A stretch of DNA of 61,710 nt, taken from NCBI GenBank assembly GCA_937928405.1, contig CALFWZ010000042.1, positions 1 to 61,710 of the forward strand, read 5' to 3'. This DNA comes from an uncultured Saprospiraceae bacterium (GTDB taxonomy: Bacteria > Bacteroidota > Bacteroidia > Chitinophagales > Saprospiraceae). Shown here one piece after another: positions 6,429 through 15,328 of this stretch; the first letter of the stretch is position 1, and each line of letters opens with the position of its first letter. Made by a program: the position numbers and the translations under genes. Below the pieces are notes generated by a model. That model was given only the letters and a program-made list of their open reading frames with translations. It did not search any database and was not told where the DNA came from.

Positions 6429-9266
6429 ATGAAAAATTTACTTTTACTTTTACTTTCTGCAATTTTTACATTGCCACTTTCTGCCCAACTCAATATGACC
6501 CTTCGGGCTGAAGTTGATTTTCCCCAACGATTGAATGATATCTGGGGTTATGAAAATGATGGTCGAGAATACGCTTTAGTTGGAACAGCCACTGGTATCG
6601 CCATTTTTGATGTTACTAATCCTGATAATCCAGAAGACAAAGGATTTCTTCCAGGCCCAGAATCTAACTGGAGAGATATCAAAGTCATAGATACTTATGC
6701 TTACGTCACCAACGAAACAGGCGGTGGACTCAATGTAATCAACCTAAGTAATTTACCAGGTCAGATTACAGAAGCAGATGCCTATCGTTGGGAACCCGAT
6801 ATTCCAGAAATAGGCGGTCAACTTGGACCATGTCATAATATCTTTATCGATGATAATGGTGTGGGTCACCTTTCTGGATGTAATTTAAATGATGGTGGTG
6901 TATTTTTTATTGATTTGGCAACAGATCCCGCCAACCCAACCTATATCGCCGCCGCTCCTCCGGTTTATTCGCACGATACCTATGTTCGAGATAATATACT
7001 TTATAGTTCAGAAATCTACGAAGGAAATCTAGCCATCTACGATGTCAGTGATCTTAATAACGTAGAATTATTAGCGACTCAAAACACACCTTTCGACTTT
7101 ACACACAATGCTTGGTTGAGTGATGATAGCAATGTCGTATTTACCACCGACGAAGTTGGTGATGCACCGGTGGGTGTCTATGATATTTCTGATTTGAGTG
7201 ATATTCAAGAATTAGATCAATTCCGACCACTCTCTACGATCAATCAGGGTGTGCTACCACACAATGTATTTGTATGGAATGACTTTTTGATCATCTCCTA
7301 TTATACAGACGGTTGTATTCTAGCCGATGCAAGTCGTCCTGGAAATATTATTGAGGTGGGTAATTTTGATACCTTATTACCTGGTGAAAATGGTAGTGGT
7401 GCTTGGGGAGTCTATCCTTATTTTACCAGTGGAACGGTAGTAGTGTCAGATATCAATCAAGGATTTTTTGTGCTAACGCCCAATTACGTTAGAGCTTGTC
7501 ATTTGGAAGGAAAAATTACAGATGCCGTAACTAATGCGCCCATCAATGATGCTCGGGTAGTGATTGGTTCTTCACAGGTTAACTTTACGAATAGTACACT
7601 TTCAGGTGAATATCAAACAGGCCAAGTAATCTCAGGAAATTTTACCGTCACTTATTCCCACCCTGCTTACGAGACCGCCATTGCGGAGGTAACCTTAGCA
7701 AACGGTGAGCTGGTAATTCAAGATATGCAATTACAGCCGTTACCAACAACTCAATTTATTGCGCAAGTAGTAGATGCGGTCACAGGAATGCCAATTGCCA
7801 ATGCAAAAGTAAACTTAGATGGTCAAAGTCTTTCTTTCGAAGATAATACAGATGGGAATGGTAATTTTTCGCGTGCGGTCGTAGATGGTATTTACGATGC
7901 AAAATTTGCGATCTGGGGTTACCATGAAAAATTGGTTACCCTAGAAACAAATGGTTCAGAACCCATCATAATTGAATTGATTCCTGGTTATAAAGATGAT
8001 TTTATTTTTGATCTTGGCTGGCAAGTAGCCAGTAACGCTTCTGGTGGTATTTGGGAAAGAGGAGAACCTGTAGGAACAGGCGCGGGTGGCCAACAATCTA
8101 ATACAGATCTAGACCTTCCCAATGATTTAGGAGACGAATGTTATGTTACGGGCAACGGTGGTGGCTCCGTCGGACAGGATGATGTAGATAACGGTTTTAC
8201 AAGATTGACTTCACCAAGGATGGATTTAACTGGTTACACCAATCCAGAAATGAGTTTTCATTATTGGTTTTTTAATGCCTTCGGAAATGGACAACCGAAT
8301 GATCAATTAGATTTGAAAATTGACAATGGAATCACGCAGGTAACCATCGAAAGTTTTACAGAAAATACAGAAGGCTGGAGTCCAAAAATCACCTACAATC
8401 TTGCGGATTATATAACCATGACTGACAATGTAAAAGTAATTTTTGAAACAGCAGATATGGAAGGCTCTGGAAACATTGTCGAAGCAGCACTGGATGGATT
8501 TTTGGTCAGAGATGCTTCTACTCCACAAATTTTTACTACCTCTGAAACGTCAGGTTGTAATCCTTTCGAGATTGAATTTACCGATGTAAATGAAAACACT
8601 ACGGAATGGATGTGGACCTTTGAAGGCGGTAATCCAGCGACTTCTACCATACAAAATCCAACAGTCGCTTATAGTGATGCTGGAAGTTATTCCGTGATGC
8701 TAACAACCACTACTCCAGAAGGTACCTTTACTTTAGAACAGGATATTAATGTGACCACTTTCACACCTCCAACGGCTGAGATCGGACAAATTATTCTTAG
8801 CAATGGACAAGTTATTTTCAGTAGTAATGCTGATAATGGCCTAAATTATTCATGGAGTTTTGGAGACGGAACCACTAGTACGCAACCTAATCCAACGCAC
8901 GTTTATTTGGAAGATGGCACCTATCCAGTAATTCTTACCATCAGTAATCCATGTGGAGCTATTACCGTTACAGCAGGTGTTGAAATTATAGTTACAAATA
9001 CGGAAGAGCTTGCACAAAATTTAGCAGAGATGAAGGTTTTCCCTAATCCTAGTGCTACAAATTTCCAAGTATCTGTTGACTACCAAGCAAGTTATCAAAA
9101 AGGTCGCTTATTGGTGTATGATCTAGTGGGTAAATTGACAGAAGTAGTAAATTTCGAAAATGGTGGACTTACTTCCGTAGGTCAGAATTTGAACGCAGGT
9201 ATGTATGTGATCTTAGTAGAAATTGATGGAAAAACGATTGCTTGGGAGAAGGTGGTGAAGCAGTAG
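6429..9266 (+). CDS. Choice-of-anchor-B family secreted protein with PKD domains and T9SS sorting tail
   Basis: A 945-residue protein read from the ATG at 6429, which gives a compact signal peptide (MKNLLLLLLS...LSAQ). An ATG at 6417 adds only four residues. Residues about 25-355 form LVIVD-like repeats (GIAIFDVTNPDNPE and similar), the choice-of-anchor-B propeller. Then come two carboxypeptidase-regulatory-like beta-sandwiches (ITDAVTNAPINDARV; VVDAVTGMPIANAKV), a jelly-roll-like segment, two PKD domains (one with WSFGDGTTS) and a C-terminal type IX sorting tail beginning MKVFPNPS. It is inferred to be exported and anchored at, or released from, the cell surface. A terminator follows 21 bases after the stop. 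Confidence 0.85.
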   Translation: MKNLLLLLLSAIFTLPLSAQLNMTLRAEVDFPQRLNDIWGYENDGREYALVGTATGIAIFDVTNPDNPEDKGFLPGPESNWRDIKVIDTYAYVTNETGGGLNVINLSNLPGQITEADAYRWEPDIPEIGGQLGPCHNIFIDDNGVGHLSGCNLNDGGVFFIDLATDPANPTYIAAAPPVYSHDTYVRDNILYSSEIYEGNLAIYDVSDLNNVELLATQNTPFDFTHNAWLSDDSNVVFTTDEVGDAPVGVYDISDLSDIQELDQFRPLSTINQGVLPHNVFVWNDFLIISYYTDGCILADASRPGNIIEVGNFDTLLPGENGSGAWGVYPYFTSGTVVVSDINQGFFVLTPNYVRACHLEGKITDAVTNAPINDARVVIGSSQVNFTNSTLSGEYQTGQVISGNFTVTYSHPAYETAIAEVTLANGELVIQDMQLQPLPTTQFIAQVVDAVTGMPIANAKVNLDGQSLSFEDNTDGNGNFSRAVVDGIYDAKFAIWGYHEKLVTLETNGSEPIIIELIPGYKDDFIFDLGWQVASNASGGIWERGEPVGTGAGGQQSNTDLDLPNDLGDECYVTGNGGGSVGQDDVDNGFTRLTSPRMDLTGYTNPEMSFHYWFFNAFGNGQPNDQLDLKIDNGITQVTIESFTENTEGWSPKITYNLADYITMTDNVKVIFETADMEGSGNIVEAALDGFLVRDASTPQIFTTSETSGCNPFEIEFTDVNENTTEWMWTFEGGNPATSTIQNPTVAYSDAGSYSVMLTTTTPEGTFTLEQDINVTTFTPPTAEIGQIILSNGQVIFSSNADNGLNYSWSFGDGTTSTQPNPTHVYLEDGTYPVILTISNPCGAITVTAGVEIIVTNTEELAQNLAEMKVFPNPSATNFQVSVDYQASYQKGRLLVYDLVGKLTEVVNFENGGLTSVGQNLNAGMYVILVEIDGKTIAWEKVVKQ

Positions 9267-9287
9267 CAGAGCCGAAATATACTGAAT

Positions 9288-9330
9288 AAAAAAGATCGCT
9301 TCGGGAATTTTTCTGGAGCGATCTTTTTTA
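9288..9330 (+). terminator. Rho-independent terminator
   Basis: AAAAAGATCGCT pairs with AGCGATCTTTTTT across a 15-base loop, with a downstream T run. It lies just after the anchor-B gene. Confidence 0.8.
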
Positions 9331-9430
9331 TGGTGTTTTGGATACTTGAATCATATCGTGGATTACTCCGGTGATGGGATATTCTTAAATCTATTTTCAA
9401 TTTGAATTACCAACAACAAGGTAAAACATT

Positions 9431-9460
9431 TTGTTTTTTAATCTATATTTATTATCTTTG
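9431..9460 (+). promoter_or_regulatory. Strong Bacteroidetes-type promoter for a structured RNA
   Basis: TTG at 9431-9433 and TATCTTTG at 9453-9460 are separated by exactly 19 bases, matching the TTTG-N19-TAnnTTTG consensus. No start codon with a credible ORF follows, so it most likely drives the non-coding RNA downstream. Confidence 0.75.
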
Positions 9461-9466
9461 CCGTGT

Positions 9467-9640
9467 CGCTCAGTGTATCTCTGGTGGGAGAAAACCCTGC
9501 GATATTAAAAAGAGATATTGAAGTAGTTTGAGTACTTCTTTGGAAACAAGTTCTTCCTATCATTCCGGGCAAGTCTCCGCGTTTATCAAAATTTTATACT
9601 GATCAGTAATTGTTTAAGTGTCTACTTTGTAAGTAGACAA
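9467..9640 (+). ncRNA. Structured non-coding RNA, possibly 6S (6S-Flavo type)
   Basis: Downstream of a consensus promoter, nested pairings form one rod: CAGTGTAT (9471-9478) with ATACTG (9596-9601), GTGGGAG (9484-9490) with CTCCGC (9575-9580), CCC..G.GATA (9495-9504) with TATC..C.GGG (9558-9569), and a terminal hairpin GAAGTA/TACTTC (9520-9538). Unpaired internal loops separate the helices. A second stem, GTCTACTT/AAGTAGAC (9620-9638), may mark the end but has no T run. A rod with an internal bubble is the 6S RNA plan, which mimics an open promoter and binds RNA polymerase. The assignment is by structure only, not by a covariance search. Confidence 0.5.
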
Positions 9641-9736
9641 CTAAAGTAAATTTGATGATTGAAAAATCGTCTAAATTTAACCAGGGAAAAACCAAGGTTG
9701 GACATGGCGGAGCTATACTTGGAATAGTTCTAAAAT

Positions 9737-9812
9737 GGGGGGAGGTATCGGTACCTCGCGGAGGGTGGGAAAGCCCGCCCTGGGCGGGCTTTTTCTGCAA
9801 AACACCTCCCCC
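9737..9812. terminator. Nested GC-rich hairpin, likely terminator
   Basis: The inner stem AAAGCCCG/CGGGCTTT (9770-9793) is followed by TTTTTC. An outer stem GGGGGGAGGT (9737-9746) / ACCTCCCCC (9804-9812) encloses it. Short frames across 9603-9995 on both strands are not convincing genes. The remainder up to 10012 holds only low-complexity ACAAGG-type repeats near 9934-9957. Confidence 0.6.
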
Positions 9813-10012
9813 AACGCTAGAATTTCTATTGATTATTCCAATGGAATACTTCTTAAACAACTTCATTATAAAACATGCAAATCGATCATCCTCTATCTTA
9901 TAGTTTCAACCCTTTACAATAGGCAAAAAAACACGACAAGGACAAGGACAAAGACAATTTTGAAAATATGCTCCAACCAAATTATCCGAAAATAAAAATT
10001 CTGAACGCATGT

Positions 10013-10708
10013 TCAAAACCTCATTTCCACCCCAATAAAAACAGTAGAAAGATTGAGGTTCAAACCAAAGGAGCTAAACCCCTTATCAATTTCGGTATCT
10101 TTGACTTTCCATTTTCCATTGACATAATTTATTCCTCCGGTTCGAAGCGTAGCTCGAAATTTAGAATTGATGGGATATAAAAAACCTAGGCCAACGCCGG
10201 CTTCAAAATAATTAGCCGTTTCTTCTTGTACCAATACATCATTATTTTTAGTATCCTCGGAAAGCAAATTATAACCAAGAAAAGGTTGCAAGAAAAAATG
10301 GAAGCGTTGTTCTGGGTTTAGGGTATAACGGCTAAATAAGCCAAATCCAAAGCTATTGGTTTTTCGATTAAAATCAGTGGGAGAAGGTTGACCAAAAGAA
10401 AAGGCATCTTCTGCTGTATAATTATCTAGCCGATAATTGAGCTGAATACCTACCAACCAATTAGCATTTACTTCTTTAGCAAGATATGGACTAAGACTTA
10501 AAACGGTATTTTTAGATTCATTAGTATTATCAGCGAACAGGATACCAACGCCAGAATTGATTGATAAGGCGGCTAAAGGAACCGAATTTTTCTGACTAAC
10601 AAAATTAATCGATCCACCTAGAATAAAACGATTCGCGATCGTTTCTTCTTGTGCCTGAATTCCCAAAAATAAAACTGTCATAAATAGAGAGAAGGTAAAC
10701 TTTTTCAT
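10013..10708 (-). CDS. Outer-membrane beta-barrel protein
   Basis: A 231-residue protein with a signal peptide (MKKFTFSLFMTVLFLGIQAQ) and alternating hydrophobic strands. It ends in the typical barrel closing strand VEMRF with a terminal Phe. It resembles small porin-like barrels common in Bacteroidetes; no substrate can be given. It is the last gene of a minus-strand run that begins with the Crp/Fnr regulator at 13527, lying 42 bases after the previous gene. Confidence 0.7.
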   Translation of the reverse strand: MKKFTFSLFMTVLFLGIQAQEETIANRFILGGSINFVSQKNSVPLAALSINSGVGILFADNTNESKNTVLSLSPYLAKEVNANWLVGIQLNYRLDNYTAEDAFSFGQPSPTDFNRKTNSFGFGLFSRYTLNPEQRFHFFLQPFLGYNLLSEDTKNNDVLVQEETANYFEAGVGLGFLYPINSKFRATLRTGGINYVNGKWKVKDTEIDKGFSSFGLNLNLSTVFIGVEMRF

Positions 10709-10750
10709 AGGTTTAGTTTTAGAGTTTTTAAATTTTTAGATTTATAAATT

Positions 10751-11593
10751 TCATTCTGCTATCGTTTGTTTTCCTATTAAATAAAAACAAGGCTTAAGTT
10801 TTTTCTTAAACCGAAATTTCTTCATCTCGCCATTACTGTAGCCTCGTAAATAAATGCCTCGTTCTTTCTTAGATTTTTTCGTATCAAAAGTAACACCTTT
10901 GCTTCCAATTTCATCAAAATCTCTAAGCCATTCTAAGCTCAATAGTACGTTTGATGTTAGAACAATTCCGTAAGGTTCTAAATCAACGGTGATGGTTCCT
11001 TTCTTTTGTTTTTCCTGGATAAGAATATTTTCTGTCAATAAATTCTCCCCAATTTTTCCCTCTGAAAAATCATAAATATTCATTCTGAATAATAAACTAT
11101 CTCCTTTTGCATGGTTAAGCACAAAATTGGCTGACTTGACATAGGTGGTCTTTTTTATTCCGAGAACCGCCCCAATTTCGGCCCCTAGCTGTGGAGAACC
11201 AAAACTAATACTCATTCCTCTTGTTTTGTTGCGAACACCGATCATTACTTCTTCCTGTTCAAATGCGGATGCGGTAATTTCTACCGTTTCGAGGTCATAT
11301 TTTTTAGGTGATAAAACAATCACTTTAGTATCTTTAAAATCGGAGATACCAATATTAATTGATTCATATCCAATAGAAGATAGGCTAATTTCTTTAGCCG
11401 CAGAATTGATGGTTAGCTTAAAATTCCCAGAAAGATCGCTAACCGTTCCTTTCGCTTGATTGACAATTCCAACATTCACATATGGAATCGGCTCTTTTGA
11501 AAGTTCATCAATCACGACACCTTCAATGATCTCTTGAGGTGTTAATTGCCCAATAAAAAATAAAATAACCAATAAGGATTTTAGTTCCTTCAT
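10751..11593 (-). CDS. Exported carboxypeptidase-regulatory-like domain protein
   Basis: A 280-residue protein. After a short hydrophobic signal (residues 1-18) comes a CarboxypepD_reg-like beta-sandwich: IEGVVIDELSKEPIPYVNVGI, GTVSDLSGNFKL and LSSIGYES (about 22-95). It then has VETVEITASAFE-type sequence like the plug-proximal region of TonB-dependent receptors, but no barrel follows. The C-terminal half is a separate globular domain of unknown type. Such proteins are usually periplasmic or surface lipoprotein-like. It starts 2 bases after the DUF1330-like gene, so co-translation is likely. Confidence 0.65.
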   Translation of the reverse strand: MKELKSLLVILFFIGQLTPQEIIEGVVIDELSKEPIPYVNVGIVNQAKGTVSDLSGNFKLTINSAAKEISLSSIGYESINIGISDFKDTKVIVLSPKKYDLETVEITASAFEQEEVMIGVRNKTRGMSISFGSPQLGAEIGAVLGIKKTTYVKSANFVLNHAKGDSLLFRMNIYDFSEGKIGENLLTENILIQEKQKKGTITVDLEPYGIVLTSNVLLSLEWLRDFDEIGSKGVTFDTKKSKKERGIYLRGYSNGEMKKFRFKKKLKPCFYLIGKQTIAE

Positions 11594-11595
11594 TT

Positions 11596-12018
11596 CTACT
11601 TACTTTTTTGAGTGATGGGTAATAAACGGGAGTCTTCTAAAGCGGCGGTACGATGTCCAGCGGTCTTTAAATAATTTTCATTCTGGGCAAATTCCATAAA
11701 CTTTTCCACAGATGGATGTTCTACCAATAAAACAGCATCCCAACTTTCGGTCGTCGGACCAATCAGGAAATCATTACTCGCACCATAAAAGATCAACCGA
11801 CTGCCAACTTTTTCAAGTTCTGGTTTGGTAAATTTCATATACAATTTATACGCTTCTTTCCCAGAAATTTCATCAGAAGGTTTTAAAGATTCCAAATTAG
11901 TATAATCAGCTTTTTCTCTAAATCTCAGCAAATTAAGCATGACCACAGGTCCTTTATCTTTATAAGCTAGATAGAATTGCTTTCCGGCTTCCTCTGATAC
12001 GTGTAGGTATTTTTGCAT
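11596..12018 (-). CDS. DUF1330-like small protein
   Basis: A 140-residue cytoplasmic protein of the ferredoxin-like dimeric alpha/beta-barrel type. The pattern GPVVMLNLLRFREKA...YMKFTKPELEKVG and the C-terminal WDAVLLVEHPSVEKFMEF match DUF1330-like proteins. Function is unknown; relatives are often annotated near stress or detoxification genes. It lies in the Crp/Fnr-led run with 24 and 2 base gaps to its neighbours. Confidence 0.65.
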   Translation of the reverse strand: MQKYLHVSEEAGKQFYLAYKDKGPVVMLNLLRFREKADYTNLESLKPSDEISGKEAYKLYMKFTKPELEKVGSRLIFYGASNDFLIGPTTESWDAVLLVEHPSVEKFMEFAQNENYLKTAGHRTAALEDSRLLPITQKSK

Positions 12019-12042
12019 GTTGATTTAAATATAATAAAAAGT

Positions 12043-12396
12043 TTAAGCTTTATGATTTTCAATAACTCTTTTGATCTTTTTTTCCAGAATCAATGGATCA
12101 GCTTCTGCATCAATACAAATAGAAAGGTGTCCTTGTTCGATGATCTGTATTAATTGATAAAAATGACCATACTTGATGACCACAAAATCTAATCCACCAC
12201 AATCAATATCTCCACGTTGTTTGGCGATGGTTAGAATAGTAGGATTAACAAGTAATTCTTCGTATTTGTCCGAATCAGCAGCGCTGGAATCTGATATATT
12301 TTCACGTTGCCAGCTGGTTAAGTTTCCTTCTTTATAAATAGCAATGTATCGAATGGTATTAGAAATGGCCGCAATATTTTCAATTATTTTTTGCAT
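12043..12396 (-). CDS. Small conserved protein, possibly Roadblock/LC7-like
   Basis: A 117-residue protein with no signal peptide or membrane segment. The order helix (IENIAAISNTIRYIAIY), acidic loop, strands (FVVIKYGHFYQLIQII, HLSICIDAEAD) and final helix resembles the compact Roadblock/LC7 fold, but no diagnostic motif was found. It sits between the SRPBCC and DUF1330-like genes with gaps of 34 and 24 bases. No function is proposed. Confidence 0.5.
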   Translation of the reverse strand: MQKIIENIAAISNTIRYIAIYKEGNLTSWQRENISDSSAADSDKYEELLVNPTILTIAKQRGDIDCGGLDFVVIKYGHFYQLIQIIEQGHLSICIDAEADPLILEKKIKRVIENHKA

Positions 12397-12430
12397 AAAA
12401 ATTATTTAAAGGGAAACTAACTGGAAACAT

Positions 12431-12868
12431 TCAATTACCCATCATATTCATTTCGCAGATTTCTTTAAGTTTTTCATTCATTTGAATAAACCCATTTTTG
12501 GTATCTTTATCTAGTTTTTTAGCGAATAATTTAACCAATAGTCCTGAAAAAAATTCTTCTTGTTGAAAGGTGCAACGTCCATCTCTATGATCAATAATTC
12601 GAAAGAGGTGTTCGCCATCAAATAATCCACAAACTAAAAACTTTCCTATCCAGCGTATTTCTTTATTTTTATCATAAACAAGTATTTTAGGTTTAAATTT
12701 CATTCCACCAGCAGTAATTTTAACATGATTTCCTGGATTAAAATTCCCTTCCACGGAACTTAAGAATTCATTCCAATCAGGATAGTTCTCAAAATCTGTT
12801 AGGACTTTCCAAATCATTTCAGGAGTAGCGGATATTTTAATAGACGTTTTAATTTCTTTTTTAAACAT
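12431..12868 (-). CDS. SRPBCC (START-like) family protein
   Basis: A 145-residue protein with the opening TSIKISATPEMIWKVLTDFENYPDWNEFL, a classic SRPBCC ligand-binding start, and the later strand pattern FRIIDHRDGRCTFQQEEFFSG. Members bind hydrophobic ligands or act as cyclases and aromatases; the specific ligand is unknown. It is the first gene after the Crp/Fnr gene, separated by 83 bases containing two palindromes that may be operator sites. Confidence 0.75.
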   Translation of the reverse strand: MFKKEIKTSIKISATPEMIWKVLTDFENYPDWNEFLSSVEGNFNPGNHVKITAGGMKFKPKILVYDKNKEIRWIGKFLVCGLFDGEHLFRIIDHRDGRCTFQQEEFFSGLLVKLFAKKLDKDTKNGFIQMNEKLKEICEMNMMGN

Positions 12869-12891
12869 TTTAAAAATTTGAATGAATTAAT

Positions 12892-12909
12892 GTGCAAAAC
12901 ATCTTGCAC
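12892..12909. promoter_or_regulatory. Inverted repeat upstream of the SRPBCC gene
   Basis: Perfect 6-base arms GTGCAA / TTGCAC around a 6-base spacer, 24 bases upstream of the SRPBCC start codon. A dimeric regulator could bind here; alternatively it is an RNA hairpin in the leader. Confidence 0.4.
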
Positions 12910-12941
12910 GACAAAATTCATCCTAATAATGCATCCACCTC

Positions 12942-12955
12942 TTGATATAGATCAA
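12942..12955. promoter_or_regulatory. FNR/Crp-type palindrome TTGAT-N4-ATCAA
   Basis: TTGATATAGATCAA is an exact match to the FNR half-site arrangement. It overlaps the stop codon of the Crp/Fnr-family gene and lies about 75 bases upstream of the SRPBCC gene. It may be a binding site for that regulator, but Bacteroidetes members need not share the E. coli site. Confidence 0.4.
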
Positions 12956-13527
12956 GAACTCATTTTTTTTCTAACTCTACTAAGCGTTTCTGGGGTAATT
13001 CCTAACATAGAAGCAATATAAATTAAAGGGACGCTATTAAAAATCTCAGGACTAAACATAAATAATTGTCTCACTTTTTGTTCGGCATTCATGGAAAGAA
13101 GACTAAAAACTCTATTCTCAATGGTTACAAAACATTTAGCAATAAAATGTTTCTCCAACTTATCCCAAGACTTAACAACCGATCCAATCTTTTGATAATT
13201 TTCTAAGGAGATCGTGTATAATTCACAATCCGATAAAGCTTGTATATTCCAACGAGCAGGTGTTTCAAAGATAAAACTGGATAAATCTGTAATAAACAAC
13301 CCCTCGACAGAAATCCATTGAGTTATTTCTTTGGTTCCCTCTGCATTCATCGCAAAGACCCGTAAATATCCTGAGCGGATAAAACTCAGACTTTTGGCAT
13401 ATTGAGAGGCCTTAAGTAAAAAATCATGCTTTTTTATAGACCGCTCTTCAAACAGATCCCCAATAGCGGATAAATTTTTTTCTCCAATACCAAAGTAGGA
13501 TTCAACGTATTTTTCTATTTCATTCAT
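12952..13527 (-). CDS. Crp/Fnr family transcriptional regulator
   Basis: A 191-residue protein of the short Bacteroidetes Crp type. Residues about 20-110 form a cyclic-nucleotide-binding-like barrel (KHDFLLKASQYAKSLSFIRSGYLRVF). The C-terminal winged helix contains PLIYIASMLGITPETLSRVRKK, typical of the subgroup. No N-terminal cysteine cluster for an iron-sulfur centre is seen, so it is not a classical oxygen-sensing FNR. It heads a minus-strand series of six genes and is divergent from the amidase gene at 13796. Confidence 0.85.
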   Translation of the reverse strand: MNEIEKYVESYFGIGEKNLSAIGDLFEERSIKKHDFLLKASQYAKSLSFIRSGYLRVFAMNAEGTKEITQWISVEGLFITDLSSFIFETPARWNIQALSDCELYTISLENYQKIGSVVKSWDKLEKHFIAKCFVTIENRVFSLLSMNAEQKVRQLFMFSPEIFNSVPLIYIASMLGITPETLSRVRKKMSS

Positions 13528-13795
13528 GTGTTTAGATAATAAATTAGATAGCCTTACGGATCAATTCGTTTTTAATATTCGCTGACTGCCTTTGGCCCTC
13601 TTCCAACGCAAAGCGAATAGCTTTATTTTAAATATTTTAATTGGGCTCAATTTCGACTCCTAACGCGCATTATTCCTTAAAAAACTGCGTTCGGGTTATA
13701 ATTCCGTTAAAATCAAACAGAAAAGTCTAAAATTTTATAACTTGCTAGCTGACCAAGAAGAAAACGAAGTCCCAAAAGGAAACTCCCGGAATATC

Positions 13796-15151
13796 ATGGC
13801 GCTTAAAAACACTATTTTACTATTAATATTACTATTTCTTTCCAATTCCGCATTTTCGGCGGAAGATCCTTACTTCCACAGTGTTAAGGCTCGATCTGGT
13901 GACAATATCTATCGGTTATTAGCTCGGTACAAACTAGAAAAAGCCAATTGTAATCTAGAGAAATTTTATGAGCTCAATGGTCTAAATGCCAGAAGCAAGC
14001 TTATAACCAATCGAAATTACAAAATCCCCGTCTTAATTTACGCTTATAATGGTAAAAGTATAAAAACCACGTTGGGCATTTCTGGCTGGGAGCAGGCCTT
14101 GAAAATCAAAAAATATAATGAGTATTTGAGAAGAAATAATTTGCGACAACAAGATATCGCTAGCAGCAAAATTCTGTGGGTTCCTTACAACGAATTAGGC
14201 TGTCAAGGTGGTCCTACCCAACAAGAAAACCCAGTCGTCATCAAGCCACCTGTCAATCTACCACCACCTAATATTCCACCCAATACGCCCACGGTGGATG
14301 AATTGCTGACAGACCTGCAAAAAGAAGCAATTACCGAAAGCGAAAAAACAAAAGAAGAACGAATCGCAAAAGTCGAACGGGAAGCAAATCTTGTTTCAGA
14401 AAATAAACTGGAGGCAGTTAGTGGCTACCGAAAATTTCCCATCTTCGGAAAAAAGCATGCCTACATTCCACAGATTGATAATAAACTTCGTGGCAAAGTA
14501 TTTTATATTGTTAGTGGCCACGGTGGTCCCGATAGTGGCGCAGTTGGAAAACATGGAAAAAATAATCTTTACGAAGACGAATACGCGTATGATGTGGCGC
14601 TCCGATTAGTACGACACCTTTTGTCGCATGGTGCCTTAGCCTATATGATCACCCGCGATCCAGATGATGGATTGAGAGACGAGGAAATATTAAAAGGAGA
14701 TGTTGACGAATATTGTTGGGGAAATTATAAAATTCCTCGTAGTCAAAAGACCCGACTCTACCAACGGTCCGACGCTGTCAATACACTTTTTGAACGCCAT
14801 AAAAAACAAGGTATTAAAGATCAGACCTTGGTTTGTATCCATATTGATTCCCGTAGCACCAAAGAAAAAACGGACGTCTTTTTCTACTATTTTCCCGGCT
14901 CAAAAAAAGGTCGAGTTTTAGCAAAAAAACTTCACACCACGTTTAAAGCAAAATATAAAAAATACCGCTCCAAAGGAAATTATCACGGAACACTTACTGG
15001 TCGCGACTTACATATGCTACGAGAAGTCAAACCAAATTCCGTTTTTATCGAACTTGGAAATATTCGTAATAGCTACGATCAGCAAAGATTTTTAAAGGCT
15101 TCTAATCGAGAGGCGTTGGCGAAATGGTTGTATGAGGGGCTGAGTAAGTAG
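13796..15151 (+). CDS. Exported N-acetylmuramoyl-L-alanine amidase with LysM-like N-terminus
   Basis: A 451-residue protein started at the ATG at 13796, which gives the signal peptide MALKNTILLLILLFLSNSAFSA. A TTG at 13742 would add 18 polar residues. Residues about 25-75 resemble a LysM unit (HSVKARSGDNIYRLLARYKL...ELNGL). A Pro-rich linker and a Glu/Lys-rich helical stretch follow. The C-terminal Amidase_3 domain has its zinc motif at SGHGGPDSGA (His242), a Glu-containing helix (NLYEDEYAYDVA), IHIDSR and IELGNIRN. It cleaves the amide bond between MurNAc and L-Ala in peptidoglycan, acting in the periplasm. It is monocistronic. Confidence 0.88.
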   Translation: MALKNTILLLILLFLSNSAFSAEDPYFHSVKARSGDNIYRLLARYKLEKANCNLEKFYELNGLNARSKLITNRNYKIPVLIYAYNGKSIKTTLGISGWEQALKIKKYNEYLRRNNLRQQDIASSKILWVPYNELGCQGGPTQQENPVVIKPPVNLPPPNIPPNTPTVDELLTDLQKEAITESEKTKEERIAKVEREANLVSENKLEAVSGYRKFPIFGKKHAYIPQIDNKLRGKVFYIVSGHGGPDSGAVGKHGKNNLYEDEYAYDVALRLVRHLLSHGALAYMITRDPDDGLRDEEILKGDVDEYCWGNYKIPRSQKTRLYQRSDAVNTLFERHKKQGIKDQTLVCIHIDSRSTKEKTDVFFYYFPGSKKGRVLAKKLHTTFKAKYKKYRSKGNYHGTLTGRDLHMLREVKPNSVFIELGNIRNSYDQQRFLKASNREALAKWLYEGLSK

Positions 15152-15158
15152 GATTTTT

Positions 15159-15190
15159 GTTGAATGGTTGAATGGTTGAATGGTTGAATG
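15159..15190 (+). repeat. Four tandem copies of GTTGAATG
   Basis: Four perfect 8-base repeats begin 8 bases after the amidase stop. Related TTGAA/TTCAA words occur in the spacers near 26375-26415 and 53233-53245. They are probably dispersed intergenic repeats. Confidence 0.7.
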
Positions 15191-15328
15191 TGATTAACAA
15201 TGTCCTGCTGACGAGTATATTTTTTTGCGGGATTTGTTGATTAAGATAGTAAAAAGCAAAATAGTAAATCTCTAAAAAAATGCGTTTCAATCATGGCTCT
15301 ACGCTACCTCAAAATCACAGTCGCACCA

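Noticed and set aside
9603..9995. Overlapping open frames of 83-87 codons on both strands
   Set aside because: They cross the GC-rich nested hairpin and the end of the structured RNA, have no domain or signal and read as shadow frames of terminator sequence.
15159..15190. Tandem GTTGAATG repeats as a possible CRISPR
   Set aside because: The units are 8 bases with no spacers and there are no cas genes.
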